Shown here piece after piece: positions 25,748 through 34,250 of a stretch of 64,000 nt of DNA. Location of the stretch: NCBI RefSeq assembly GCF_004345365.1, contig NZ_SLVF01000001.1:248001-312000 (forward strand), read 5' to 3'. A program made the position numbers and the translations under genes. The notes below the pieces were generated by a model, which had not been told where the DNA came from, did not search any database, and saw nothing but the letters and a program-made list of their open reading frames with translations. The DNA is from Kribbella sp. VKM Ac-2568 (lineage in GTDB: Bacteria > Actinomycetota > Actinomycetes > Propionibacteriales > Kribbellaceae). Each line of letters opens with the position of its first letter. Within the stretch, counting starts at the first letter, position 1.

Positions 25748-26155
25748 ATGGCTTCGCGACTCAATCCGTACATCAGCTTCGACGGCACCGCGCGGCAGGC
25801 GCTGGAGTTCTACCGTGACGTGTTCGGCGGTGAGCTGGCGATCAACACGTTCGGGGAGTTCGGCGCGGCGGATTCGCCGGACGCCGACAAGATCATGCAC
25901 GGGCAACTCGAGAGCCCCGCGGGGTATGTGCTGATGGGGTCGGACACGCCCGAGGGGATGGAGCGGAGCACCAATGGAACCATCAGCCTCAGCGGCGACG
26001 ACGGTGACGCGCTTCGCGGGTACTTCGAGCGCCTGGCCGAGGGCGGCACCGTGACGATGCCGTTGGAGAAGCAGATGTGGGGCGACGAGTTCGGCATGTG
26101 CGTCGACAAGTTCGGCATCGGCTGGATGGTGAACGTCAGCCAATCGCAGGGCTGA
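25748..26155 (+). CDS. VOC family protein (PhnB-like)
   Basis: A 135-aa PhnB/YhdN-like VOC protein: RLNPYISFDGTARQALEFYR, DVFGGELAINTFGEF, HGQLESPAGYVLMGSDTP, LAEGGTVTMPLEKQMWGDEF and CVDKFGIGWMVNV, all diagnostic of the PhnB/3-demethylubiquinone-methyltransferase-like subfamily. Function unknown. AGGGGG lies 7 nt before ATG 25748. The stop TGA is followed directly by the GTG of the hydrolase gene (26156), so they are translationally linked. Confidence 0.9.
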   Translation: MASRLNPYISFDGTARQALEFYRDVFGGELAINTFGEFGAADSPDADKIMHGQLESPAGYVLMGSDTPEGMERSTNGTISLSGDDGDALRGYFERLAEGGTVTMPLEKQMWGDEFGMCVDKFGIGWMVNVSQSQG

Positions 26156-27043
26156 GTGTCCGCTGACCTGCTGCGGCTGCCGGACGGCCGGCAGGCGCAG
26201 TACTGGCAGGGTGGTTCGGAGAGCGGGCCGGTCGTGTTCTTCCTGCACGGCTGCCCGGACACGCGCCATGCGGCGTTCGCCGGGGACGAGGCGGCGCGGC
26301 GTACTGGCGTGCGCCTGATCTCGGTCAACCGGCCCGGCTACGGGTGGTCGGACGAGGCCGCTTCCACCCACGGGTCGGTGGCGGACGACGTCGCCGCGGT
26401 GGCGGACCTGCTCGGCATCGAGCGGTACGCCGTACTCGGCATGTCGATCGGTGGTCCGTATGCGCTGGCGTGCGCGGTCCGGCACCCCGGGCGGGTGACG
26501 GCGGTCGGCGTCGTCGCGAGCCCGGCGATCCTGACCGAGCTGGATCCGCCGATCCACCGGGACGACCTGTCAGCGGACGAGCAGGAGTACTTCGCGGACT
26601 TCGCACGCAGGTCGGTCGAGGACACGATCGAGCTGGCCCGGCCGGAGTTCGAGGCGTACGTCGAGAGCCTCGCGCCGGGTGATCCCGACGACGAGGCGCT
26701 GGTCCGGCGGTTCACCGAGCGGGTGTCGCCTCTCGACGCCGAGGTCCTCGCGCAGCTGACCCCCAGTGAGCTCGCGGGCTCGGTCCGGGAGGCCCTGATC
26801 AACCTGAACGGGTACCTCCGCGACGCCGCGATCACCTTCAGGGCCTGGGATTTCGACCCGTCGAAGGTCAGCTGCCCGACCACCTTCTGGTACGGCGAGC
26901 TCGACGCGAACGCGTCCGTCCGGAACGGCGAGTGGTTCGCCGCGAGCATTCCCGGAGCGACGCTCGTGGTTCGTGAAGGCGCGGGCCATCTCGGCTCGCT
27001 GCACGATCATTGGGAGGAGATCCTCGGCACTCTCCGTGGATAA
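26156..27043 (+). CDS. Alpha/beta hydrolase
   Basis: A 295-aa cytosolic alpha/beta-hydrolase: oxyanion HGCPDTRHAAF, VNRPGYGWSD, nucleophile elbow YAVLGMSIGGPYALACAVRH, and C-terminal GAGHLGSLHDHW carrying the catalytic His; the acid is probably in FWYGELDANASV. Resembles the haloperoxidase/epoxide-hydrolase-like group with unknown substrate. Starts at GTG 26156 immediately after the stop of the PhnB-like gene. Confidence 0.88.
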   Translation: MSADLLRLPDGRQAQYWQGGSESGPVVFFLHGCPDTRHAAFAGDEAARRTGVRLISVNRPGYGWSDEAASTHGSVADDVAAVADLLGIERYAVLGMSIGGPYALACAVRHPGRVTAVGVVASPAILTELDPPIHRDDLSADEQEYFADFARRSVEDTIELARPEFEAYVESLAPGDPDDEALVRRFTERVSPLDAEVLAQLTPSELAGSVREALINLNGYLRDAAITFRAWDFDPSKVSCPTTFWYGELDANASVRNGEWFAASIPGATLVVREGAGHLGSLHDHWEEILGTLRG

Positions 27044-27109
27044 ATGGGTACATCTGGTGCGGCGTGACGACCTACCGTCGGAGGAAACCGGCGACCGACG
27101 GGAGAGATC

Positions 27110-27628
27110 GTGAACGAGGTGCTGCTCGACGCAATCCGGCACAACAACTGGGCGACGAAGCATCTGCTCGCGTTCTGCCGGGACCAGCCCTTCACGGCGG
27201 AACAGTTGGAAGTCACGGGTGTCGGCACCTTCGGCGGGATCCTCGCGACGTTGCACCACATCATCACGTGCGACGGGAGTTACCTGCGCCGGCTGGCCGA
27301 CAGCGACCTCCTGCCGTGGGCCGACGGCAGCGAGACGGAAGCCGACTTCGACACGCTCGAGCAGTGGGCCGAGGAGGCAAGACTGCTCTGGGAGGACACC
27401 CTCTCCAAGCCGATCGAGGTCGAGCGGATCATCATCGTGGACGACGAGACCCGCGGCACCCGGGCCGGCATCTTCATCGCCCAGGCCCTCAACCACGCGA
27501 ACCACCACCGCGAGCAGGTCTGCGCCATCCTCACCGGCTTCGGCATCGAGCCCCCCGACATCCAAGCCTGGGAATATGCCTGGCAAACCAACCGAATCTG
27601 GGACCTCCCCACCCAGCCTGCTAGTTGA
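27110..27628 (+). CDS. DinB family protein
   Basis: A 172-aa four-helix DinB/YfiT-like protein, a putative metal-dependent enzyme of the bacillithiol/mycothiol-transferase superfamily. The three His ligands fit NNWATKHLLAF (first), LATLHHIITCDGSYLRRL (second) and AQALNHANHHREQVCAIL (third). The starting codon is GTG 27110 with GGGAGAG upstream. Substrate unknown. The 3' end overlaps a convergent pseudogene by 8 nt. Confidence 0.87.
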   Translation: MNEVLLDAIRHNNWATKHLLAFCRDQPFTAEQLEVTGVGTFGGILATLHHIITCDGSYLRRLADSDLLPWADGSETEADFDTLEQWAEEARLLWEDTLSKPIEVERIIIVDDETRGTRAGIFIAQALNHANHHREQVCAILTGFGIEPPDIQAWEYAWQTNRIWDLPTQPAS

Positions 27629-27889
27629 GGACGGTCTCGTGGGGCCATTCCTCTGTCAGGACGCGGGCCAGGAGAGGATAGGAAGATTCGGTGCAGTACG
27701 GGGTTTCGTCTTGGTTCTTCACTGTGGCGATGACCGGTACGGCGAAGAGGTCCCAGGGCTCGAGGCGGTTCGCGAGGATGCCGTCGAGGCGTAGGGCAGG
27801 TCGAGGATGGGATCGGGGAGGGTGAAGCGCACGTGGCGGTCGTGGGCGTCGGTCGCCCGCCCGCAGGTCGCGCAGGTGTCGGTGGTCAT
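27621..27889 (-). pseudogene. CxxC-motif protein with internal deletion/frameshift
   Basis: From ATG 27889 the minus strand reads MTTDTCATCGRATDAHDRHV and then RFTLPDPILDLP. The rest of the gene continues in another frame: LDGILANRLEPWDLFAVPVI, ATVKNQDETPYCTE and TEEWPHETVLN, ending at TAG 27621. Relatives I recall have roughly 80-100 residues between these two halves, so both a deletion and a frame change are present. The N-terminal CxxC suggests a zinc ribbon. Probably inactive. Confidence 0.6.
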
Positions 27890-27900
27890 CAGGCGGGCGA

Positions 27901-28269
27901 TCAGGCCTCGTCGAAGGTTGTTATTACGGATTTGGGGGCTTGGAGGCGCCAGGCGTCGGTGAGGAGTTCTCGGAGTTCGGCGGGGGTGATGGCGGGGAGG
28001 CGGACGAGGATTGCGGGGTAGTTGGCGTAGTGGGGTTCGGTGAAGAACTTGGCCGGGTCGGCGGCCAGGAGGGACTGTTTCTCGCCTTCGTCGGCTACCC
28101 GGACGACCAGTACGTCGGGGTTCGTGACGCGCTTCTTCTTCGGGTCGGGCCGCTCCAGCCAGCCCCAGGCGAACCCTCGCCTCTCGACGGAGAACGCGAA
28201 ACGGTCCTCGGCCTCCCGGACCTCCGGCAGTTCGAGTGCGATCTTTCGGACGTCCTCTTGATCAGCCAC
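27901..28269 (-). CDS. MmcQ/YjbR family DNA-binding-like protein
   Basis: A 122-aa protein of the MmcQ/YjbR (CyaY-like fold) family: ALELPEVREAEDRFAFSVER, RRGFAWGWLERP, NPDVLVVRVADEGEKQSLLA and FFTEPHYANYPAILVRLPAI. The family is structurally DNA-binding-like, with no proven role. Its GTG start (28269) lies inside the 3' end of the 2-hydroxyacid dehydrogenase gene (8-nt overlap), so expression is coupled. Confidence 0.88.
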   Translation of the reverse strand: MADQEDVRKIALELPEVREAEDRFAFSVERRGFAWGWLERPDPKKKRVTNPDVLVVRVADEGEKQSLLAADPAKFFTEPHYANYPAILVRLPAITPAELRELLTDAWRLQAPKSVITTFDEA

Positions 28270-29233
28270 GCCCTCTCCCTACCAGATCCCTCGACTCCTG
28301 GACAGCAGTCACCGGTACGCCGGTGGCGAACCAGCTGACCAGGTTCTCCACCACCAGGCGGCCCATCGCGTCGCGGGTCGGGACTGTGGCGGACCCCACG
28401 TGGGGGAGCAGTACGGCGTTGTCGAGCTCCAGCAGACCGGGGTGCACGGCCGGTTCGTGCTCGAAGACGTCCAGCCCGGCGCTCAGGATCGTCCGGGAGC
28501 GCAGCGCGTCGACCAGCGCGGCCTCGTCGACCACGGTCCCGCGGGACACGTTGATCAGGATTCCGTCGGGACCGAGGGCCTCGAGCACCTCGGCGTTCAC
28601 CAGGTGCCGGGTCCCGTCGCCGCCCGGGATCACGATCGTCAGGATGTCGACGTCACGCGCCATCTCCACCAGCGACGGATAGTAGCGGTAGGCAACATCC
28701 TTCTGCCGGCGGTTGTGGTAGGCGATGGAGATCCCGAACGCCTCGGCCCGGTGCGCGATCGCCTCGCCGATCCGGCCGAGCCCGAGGATTCCCATCGTCC
28801 GGCCCTTCAACGTTGCCGGCGCCAACGGATACGCCCGCTCGTTCCACTTCCCTGCGCGCAGGTACCGCTCGGCCTGCGGGAGCTCCCGAGCCGTCATCAG
28901 GAGCAGCCCGAGCGCGGTGTCGGCGACCTCGTCGTCCAGCACGCCCGGCGTGTTCGTCACCACCACCCCGCGTTCCGCCGCGGCCGTAGCGTCGATCTTG
29001 TCGTACCCCACGCCGAAGCTCGCCACGATCTGCAGCGACGGCAGCTTGTCCAGGAAGGCGCCGTCGACAGTCGCACCCGAGTTGGCGACGGCAACGATGT
29101 CCTTGCCCCGCTCGGCCAGTACGGCGTCCGGGTCGTCCGCCTCCCAGAGCCGGATCACCTCGAAGTGCTCCGCGGTACCGGCGAGCACCGACCGGTTCAT
29201 CGGGCCTGGCATCAGCACGGTGGGACGAGCCAT
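28262..29233 (-). CDS. D-isomer specific 2-hydroxyacid dehydrogenase
   Basis: A 323-aa NAD(P)H-dependent dehydrogenase (glyoxylate/hydroxypyruvate reductase type). NAD-binding Rossmann motif GRTMGILGLGRIGEAIAH, catalytic Arg in ILINVSRGTVVDEAAL, Glu in GLDVFEHEPAV and His in VLLPHVGSAT are all present, as is the substrate-loop ASFGVGYDKID. It reduces a 2-keto acid to the D-2-hydroxy acid; the exact acid is unknown. AGGAG lies upstream of the tandem GTG-ATG; ATG 29233 has the better 7-nt spacing. It is followed by the overlapping MmcQ-like gene. Confidence 0.9.
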   Translation of the reverse strand: MARPTVLMPGPMNRSVLAGTAEHFEVIRLWEADDPDAVLAERGKDIVAVANSGATVDGAFLDKLPSLQIVASFGVGYDKIDATAAAERGVVVTNTPGVLDDEVADTALGLLLMTARELPQAERYLRAGKWNERAYPLAPATLKGRTMGILGLGRIGEAIAHRAEAFGISIAYHNRRQKDVAYRYYPSLVEMARDVDILTIVIPGGDGTRHLVNAEVLEALGPDGILINVSRGTVVDEAALVDALRSRTILSAGLDVFEHEPAVHPGLLELDNAVLLPHVGSATVPTRDAMGRLVVENLVSWFATGVPVTAVQESRDLVGRGRG

Positions 29234-29373
29234 CACGGATCTCCTCTGACGAGCACGGGCCGGGGAAGTTCATCGAGGCTTTGCGCCGCCAAGCCTATTT
29301 CCCGGCCGTCGCGAGAGTCAGGATCGGGGTACCACGGCCGCAGTACCGGCTGGGAGACAGTGAGGAGCGGACC

Positions 29374-30408
29374 ATGATCGTCGACTGCGCTTACTACCTC
29401 GGCGGCCGTCGTCAGCATGTCGGGGCGATGTCGGTTGAGGAAGCCGCCGAGCGGTGCAGGCAGGGCGGGTTCGTCTGGCTCGGGCTCTTCGACCCGACCA
29501 TGGAGGAGCTCGACCAGGCGAGCACGAGCTTCGGCCTGCACGAACTCGCCGTCGAGGACGCCCGCACCTTCCATCTGCGGCCCAAGGTCGAGCCGTACGA
29601 GGGCGACATCCGGCTGGTGATCCTGCGGACCGCCCGGTACGACGAGGAGCGGGAGGAGGTGGACTTCGGAGAGGTGAGCGTGTTCGTCGGGAAGGCGTTC
29701 GTGATCACCGTCCGCCAGGGGGTGGCGAGTGAGCTGCACGGCGCGCGCACCCGGCTCGAGCAACGCCCCGAGCTGCTGGAGAACGGCACGAACTCCGTGC
29801 TCTGGGCGATCCTGGACCAGGTCGTGGACGGGTACGGCCCGGTCGTCGCCGAGCTCGAACGCGATATCGAGCAGGTCGAGGCCACGGTCTTCGCGGGATC
29901 CGTCGCGCCGACCGAGCGGATCTACTTCCTCCGCCGCGAGGTGACCGACTTCTACCGCGCGGTGCACCCGCTCCTCGCAGTACTGGCGACTCTGGAGCGC
30001 GGTGCGCGCAACACCGGCCTGCTGCCGTACTTCCGCGACGTGCACGATCACCTGGTACTGGTGAACGAGGAGGTCGCCGCGCAACGCGATCTGCTCGCCA
30101 CTGTGCTCGAGGCGAACATGGCCGTGATCTCGGTCGAGCAGACGAAGGTCAGCGTGCGGCAGAACGCGACGATCGAGCAGCTCACCATCCTCGCCACGGT
30201 GTTCCTGCCGCTCACCTTCGTCACCGGGTTCTTCGGGCAGAACTTCGGCTGGCTGGTCGACCACGTCGGCACCTTCTGGGATTTCCTCGTGCTCGGCGTC
30301 GGCGGCCTGCTGATTCCTTGCATCGCGTTGTTCATCTGGTTCCGGCGCCAACGTGCCGCCCGGATGGATGCCGTGCGTGCCGACCAGCATCCATGGGCCG
30401 GTCGCTAA
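29374..30408 (+). CDS. corA: CorA-family magnesium/cobalt transporter
   Basis: A 344-aa inner-membrane channel. The cytosolic N-domain (residues 1-240) includes the helices with DQVVDGYGPVVAELERDIEQ and the long stalk helix before VEQTKVSVRQN. Two C-terminal transmembrane helices follow: LTILATVFLPLTFVTGFFGQ and FLVLGVGGLLIPCIALFIWF. The pore-loop signature, GMN in most CorA proteins, reads GQN here (FFGQNFGW), a variant I recall from actinobacterial members. GAGGAG precedes ATG 29374. Likely mediates Mg2+ entry as a pentamer. Confidence 0.9.
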   Translation: MIVDCAYYLGGRRQHVGAMSVEEAAERCRQGGFVWLGLFDPTMEELDQASTSFGLHELAVEDARTFHLRPKVEPYEGDIRLVILRTARYDEEREEVDFGEVSVFVGKAFVITVRQGVASELHGARTRLEQRPELLENGTNSVLWAILDQVVDGYGPVVAELERDIEQVEATVFAGSVAPTERIYFLRREVTDFYRAVHPLLAVLATLERGARNTGLLPYFRDVHDHLVLVNEEVAAQRDLLATVLEANMAVISVEQTKVSVRQNATIEQLTILATVFLPLTFVTGFFGQNFGWLVDHVGTFWDFLVLGVGGLLIPCIALFIWFRRQRAARMDAVRADQHPWAGR

Positions 30409-30722
30409 GGCCGGCGCCGAGTCCGTCCCCACTCGGTGGTGTGCGGCGTCCAGACCTGGGACACCTTGTGGGGACCTGGCGCAGGTCATTTCGTGTCCGA
30501 GGTCTCGAGTGGGTGTCCGAAGCCCCACCTTGTGCACCATTTGAGCGTTCGGCCGCCCAGGATCTGCTCACGCGGTGCACAAGGTGCCGGTTTTGAAGAG
30601 TCGCGCCGCCCCGGGGTCGGCTACGCGGCAGCGGTAGTTGCCCTCGGCCGACCGCCTCTTCGGTGGTTGGTTGGCCGGGCTTGTGGGGTTCACGGGTGCG
30701 GGTGGGTGGGTAGGTGCCTGGC
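30409..30722. other. Intergenic region with palindromic element
   Basis: About 310 bases between corA and the prenyl transferase gene. The only structure I can support is the long-armed palindrome at 30524-30590. A partial extra copy of the arm core (CACCTTGTG) occurs about 60 bases before it. Confidence 0.4.
30524..30590 (+). repeat. Long palindromic repeat element, copy 1
   Basis: Arms CACCTTGTGCACC (30526-30538) and GGTGCACAAGGTG (30574-30586) are perfectly complementary and enclose 35 nt. The interior starts with TTTGAGCGTTCGG and ends with CTGCTCACGC. A second copy with the same arm sequence and the same 35-nt interior length lies at 38966-39031, with its interior in the inverse orientation. 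Both are downstream of plus-strand genes, so a terminator-like or REP-like role is possible. Confidence 0.8.
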
Positions 30723-31499
30723 ATGCCTGCTCTTGGACCGTTGTATGCCTTGTATGTCCGTCGCCTCCGGGCTCAGTTGCGCGGACGTGCGTTGCCTGGG
30801 CACATCGGTGTGGTGATTGATGGGAATCGGCGGTGGGCTCGAGGGCAGGGGCATGCGAATCCGAGTGTCGGGCATCGCTACGGGGCCGAGCACATCGGAG
30901 ATTTGCTCGGGTGGTGCGAGACGGCCGGCATCCCGCACGTGACGATCTTTCTCTGCTCGACCGAGAACCTGGTCAAGCGCGGTGACGCCGAGGTCGCTCA
31001 CCTCATGCAGGTCACGGAGGACATCCTCGCCAACCGGCTCGCGGAACCCGGCGGGCGGTGGCAGGTGCACATCGCGGGACTGCTCGACCTGCTGCCGGAC
31101 AGTACGGCGTACGCGCTGAAGGGTGCCGTCGAGGCCACGAAGGACTGCGCCACCGGCAACCACATCACGCTCGCGGTCGGGTACGGCGGTCGGCAGGAGG
31201 TGGTTGAGGCCGTCCGCTCATTGCTGGAGTCCGAGGCGGAGGCCGGCAACGACCTGACCGGCCTGGCCGGCACCTTGAGCGCCGAGGACATCACCAAGCA
31301 CCTGTTCACCGTCGGCCAGCCGGACCCGGACCTGATCATCCGCACCAGCGGCGAGCAGCGCATGTCGAACTTCCTGCTCTGGCAGAGCGCCTACTCCGAG
31401 CTCTACTTCTGCGAGGCCTACTGGCCCGCCTTCCGCGAGGTCGACTTCCTCCGAGCCCTCCGCTCCTACACCGACCGCCAACGCCGCCGCGGCGCGTAG
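30723..31499 (+). CDS. uppS: Isoprenyl (Z-prenyl) diphosphate synthase, UppS family
   Basis: A 258-aa cis-prenyltransferase that condenses isopentenyl diphosphate onto an allylic diphosphate; family members make (Z,E)-farnesyl or decaprenyl diphosphate for cell-envelope lipid carriers. The catalytic signature is HIGVVIDGNRRWARGQG (Asp33), with HRYGAEHIGDLLGWC, IFLCSTENLVKR, VGYGGRQEVVEAV and the C-terminal LIIRTSGEQRMSNFLLWQSA plus SELYFCEAYWPAF. An ATG at 30723 is chosen over the GTG at 30714; neither has a strong ribosome binding site. Product chain length cannot be read from sequence alone, and actinobacteria often have two such genes. Confidence 0.9.
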   Translation: MPALGPLYALYVRRLRAQLRGRALPGHIGVVIDGNRRWARGQGHANPSVGHRYGAEHIGDLLGWCETAGIPHVTIFLCSTENLVKRGDAEVAHLMQVTEDILANRLAEPGGRWQVHIAGLLDLLPDSTAYALKGAVEATKDCATGNHITLAVGYGGRQEVVEAVRSLLESEAEAGNDLTGLAGTLSAEDITKHLFTVGQPDPDLIIRTSGEQRMSNFLLWQSAYSELYFCEAYWPAFREVDFLRALRSYTDRQRRRGA

Positions 31500-31567
31500 T
31501 ACCGACCTGTACTCCGCCACGTCGCACCAGCCTGTACTCCGGGCCGCGGGGCTCAGGCCTCCCAACC

Positions 31568-32056
31568 TCAAAGGGTGCCGAGGTCTTCGAAGATGAGGGC
31601 TGTGCGGGTGGCCAGGACTTCGGGGATCGCCTGGAGCTTTTCCAGGACTACTCGACGGAGGCCCTCGTTGTCGGCGGCTCGGACCAGGAGGATGGCGTCG
31701 AAGTCGCCGCCGACCAGCGCCATGTGCTTCACCTCGGGGATCGCCTGCAACTGTTCCCGCAAGGTTCGCCAAGAGCTCTGGCGGAGACTGAGGGTGACGT
31801 AAGCCGAGGTCGCCAGGCCTAGTTTGAGCGGGTCCACGGTGGCCGTGAAGCCGGTGATCACGCCGGTGCCGGTGAGGCGTTCGACCCGGGCATAGGCGTT
31901 CGCGCGGGAGATGTGCACCTGGTCCGCCAGGGCCCGGATCGAGAGCCGCCCGTCCTGGCTCAGGGCCGCCACGATCTGCCGATCGATCTCGTCGAGCGCC
32001 GGGGCGACGACCATCTGTCCAGCTTCCGCCGCCGCGGTGATCACCTGGTCGGACAT
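31568..32056 (-). CDS. Lrp/AsnC family regulator (probable regulator of the adjacent operon)
   Basis: A 162-aa feast/famine regulator. The N-terminal winged HTH is LDEIDRQIVAALSQDGRLSI and RALADQVHISRANAYARVER; the C-terminal RAM effector-binding domain is residues 80-160 (SAYVTLSLRQSSWRTLREQL, MALVGGDFDAILLVRAADN). AGGAG precedes ATG 32056. It is divergent from the 2-oxoacid dehydrogenase operon with a 117-nt intergenic region. By analogy with Lrp-type BkdR of Pseudomonas it probably senses branched-chain amino acids and controls that operon; this is an inference. Confidence 0.88.
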   Translation of the reverse strand: MSDQVITAAAEAGQMVVAPALDEIDRQIVAALSQDGRLSIRALADQVHISRANAYARVERLTGTGVITGFTATVDPLKLGLATSAYVTLSLRQSSWRTLREQLQAIPEVKHMALVGGDFDAILLVRAADNEGLRRVVLEKLQAIPEVLATRTALIFEDLGTL

Positions 32057-32173
32057 TCTGCTCCTGAGGGTTGCTGACCGAGACCAAACATCTCGTGATT
32101 CTTCCAGCTATGGATCCGAATGGCCAGAAGTATGACGATGAAGCATCCGTCCGTCTCCTGTGCAGGAGGGTCC

Positions 32174-33262
32174 ATGACCACCGTCGAGGAGCGTTTGCTC
32201 CCCTCCGCCGAACCAGTTCAGCTGATCGACGAACACGGCGCCCGGCACGACAACCCGCAGTACGGGATGCCGGCCGCGGACGCCCTCGTCGACGGTTACG
32301 CACAGTTGGTGGTGGGCCGCAGGATCAACGACCAGGCCGGCGCGCTCGTCCGGCAGGGACGGCTCGCCGTCTACCCGTCGTCGCACGGCCAGGAGGCGTG
32401 CCAGGTCGCGGCCACGATGGTGCTGCGCGAGCAGGACTGGCTGTTCCCGACCTACCGCGACACCGTCTCCATCATCAGCCGTGGCGTCGACCCGATCGAG
32501 ACGCTCACGCTGCTGCGCGGCGACTGGCACTCCGGGTACGACCCGCACGAGCGCAACGTGGCACCGCAGTCGACGCCGCTGGCGACGCAGTTGGTGCACG
32601 CCGTCGGAGTCGCGCACGCCGCCCGGCTCAAGGGCGAGGACACCGTCGTGATGGCGCTCTGCGGAGACGGCGCGACCAGCGAGGGTGACTTCCACGAGGC
32701 CCTGAACTTCGCCGCCGTCTTCAAGGCGCCGGTGGTCTTCTTCATCCAGAACAACGAGTACGCGATCTCCGTACCGCTCGCGCGGCAGACCGTCGCGCCG
32801 TCCCTCGCGCACAAGGGCATCGGGTACGGCGTACCGGGGGAACGGGCCGACGGCAACGACCTGGCCGGGCTGCTCGCAGTACTGGGGCAGGCGGTCGACA
32901 AGGCCCGGGCGGGGGAAGGTCCGCAGCTCGTCGAGGCGCACACGTACCGCGTGCAGGCGCACACCAACGCCGATGATGCGAGCCGGTACCGCGACGACGA
33001 GGAGGTCACTCCTTGGCTCGAGCGTGATCCGATCAAGCGGCTGGACGCATACCTGACCGAACAAGGCCTGCTGGAGGAAGCGCACCGCGCGGAGGCGACG
33101 GCGGCGGCCGACAAGATCGCGGCCGATCTCCGGGATGGGTTGATGCAGGACGTGTCGCCGGATCCGGCCGAGTTGTTCCAGCACCTGTATGCGGTGCAGA
33201 CGCCGCAGTTGAAGGAGCAGGCGGCGTTCCTGCAGGACGAGATCGCGCGAGAAGAGGCCTGA
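32174..33262 (+). CDS. bkdA: 2-oxoacid dehydrogenase E1 alpha subunit (branched-chain or pyruvate)
   Basis: A 362-aa thiamin-diphosphate E1 alpha subunit. The ThDP motif runs from CGDGATSEGDFHEAL (GDG near residue 164) to FFIQNN (193-194); the phosphorylation-loop-like region YRVQAHTNADDASRYR is also present. With E1 beta it decarboxylates a 2-oxo acid and acylates the lipoyl group of E2. AGGAGGG precedes ATG 32174. Sequence alone does not separate pyruvate from branched-chain oxoacid enzymes; the divergent Lrp gene and the lack of an E3 gene favour the branched-chain type. First gene of a three-gene operon. Confidence 0.85.
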   Translation: MTTVEERLLPSAEPVQLIDEHGARHDNPQYGMPAADALVDGYAQLVVGRRINDQAGALVRQGRLAVYPSSHGQEACQVAATMVLREQDWLFPTYRDTVSIISRGVDPIETLTLLRGDWHSGYDPHERNVAPQSTPLATQLVHAVGVAHAARLKGEDTVVMALCGDGATSEGDFHEALNFAAVFKAPVVFFIQNNEYAISVPLARQTVAPSLAHKGIGYGVPGERADGNDLAGLLAVLGQAVDKARAGEGPQLVEAHTYRVQAHTNADDASRYRDDEEVTPWLERDPIKRLDAYLTEQGLLEEAHRAEATAAADKIAADLRDGLMQDVSPDPAELFQHLYAVQTPQLKEQAAFLQDEIAREEA

Positions 33263-33263
33263 G

Positions 33264-34250
33264 ATGACGCACCAGAAGCTCACCATGGCCCAGGCGCTGA
33301 ACCACGCGCTGCGGGACGCGATGCGGGCCGACGACACCGTCCTGATGTTCGGTGAGGACGTCGGCGCGCTCGGCGGGGTCTTCCGGATCACCGACGGCCT
33401 GACCGCGGAGTTCGGCGAGGACCGGTGCTTCGACACCCCGCTGGCCGAGTCCGGCATCGTCGGCATGGCGGTCGGGCTCGCGATGAACGGGATGCGCCCG
33501 GTCGTCGAGATGCAGTTCGACGCCTTCGGCTACCCGGCCTTCGAGCAGGTCGTCTCCCACGTCGCCAAGATGCGGAACCGCACCCGCGGCAAGGTCACCC
33601 TGCCGATGGTGATCCGGATGCCGTACGCCGGTGGCATCGGCGGGGTCGAGCACCATTGCGATTCGTCCGAGAGCTACTACGCGCACACGCCCGGGCTGAC
33701 TGTGGTCGCGCCGGCCACCGTGGCGGACGCGTACACCTTGTTGCGCAAGGCAATCGAGTTCCCCGACCCGGTGATCTTCATGGAGCCGAAGAAGCTCTAC
33801 TGGGCCAAGGAGGAGGTCGACCTCACCACCGAGCAGCCAGGCATCGGGAAGGCCGTCGTACGCCGGGAAGGCCGTGACGCGACGCTGATCGCCTACGGCC
33901 CGTCGGTGCCGATCGCGCTGGAGGCCGCCGACGCCGCCGCTGCCGAAGGACGCCAGTTGCAGGTTGTCGATCTGCGCTCGATCGTGCCGTTCGACGACGA
34001 GAAGGTGTGCGCGGCGGTCCGCAGTACTGGGCGGGCTGTCGTCGTGGCCGAGGCGAGTGGGTTCGCGAGCGTGTCGTCCGAGATCGTTGCCCGGGTCACC
34101 GAACGGTGCTTCCACTCATTGGCCGCGCCGATCCGGCGGGTCACCGGGTTCGACATCCCGTACCCGCCGCCGAAGCTGGAGCGGCACCAACTGCCGGGCG
34201 TGGATCGCATCCTCGACGCGGTGGACGACCTGCAGTGGGAGGACTCGTGA
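33264..34250 (+). CDS. bkdB: 2-oxoacid dehydrogenase E1 beta subunit
   Basis: A 328-aa transketolase-like E1 beta subunit, starting one nucleotide after the E1 alpha stop. Motifs: MFGEDVGALGGVFRITDGL, DTPLAESGIVGMAVGLAMNG with the Glu that activates ThDP, MPYAGGIGGVEHHCDSSE carrying catalytic His, and the C-terminal transketolase domain with VVDLRSIVPFDDE and TGFDIPYPPPKLE. Forms the alpha2beta2 E1 of the complex. The last codons overlap the GTG start of the E2 gene (GTGA at 34247-34250), so E1 beta and E2 are translationally coupled. Confidence 0.92.
   Translation: MTHQKLTMAQALNHALRDAMRADDTVLMFGEDVGALGGVFRITDGLTAEFGEDRCFDTPLAESGIVGMAVGLAMNGMRPVVEMQFDAFGYPAFEQVVSHVAKMRNRTRGKVTLPMVIRMPYAGGIGGVEHHCDSSESYYAHTPGLTVVAPATVADAYTLLRKAIEFPDPVIFMEPKKLYWAKEEVDLTTEQPGIGKAVVRREGRDATLIAYGPSVPIALEAADAAAAEGRQLQVVDLRSIVPFDDEKVCAAVRSTGRAVVVAEASGFASVSSEIVARVTERCFHSLAAPIRRVTGFDIPYPPPKLERHQLPGVDRILDAVDDLQWEDS

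Noticed and set aside
24308..26155. The VOC genes as a recent tandem duplication
   Set aside because: They are on different strands and belong to different VOC subfamilies with little similarity to one another.
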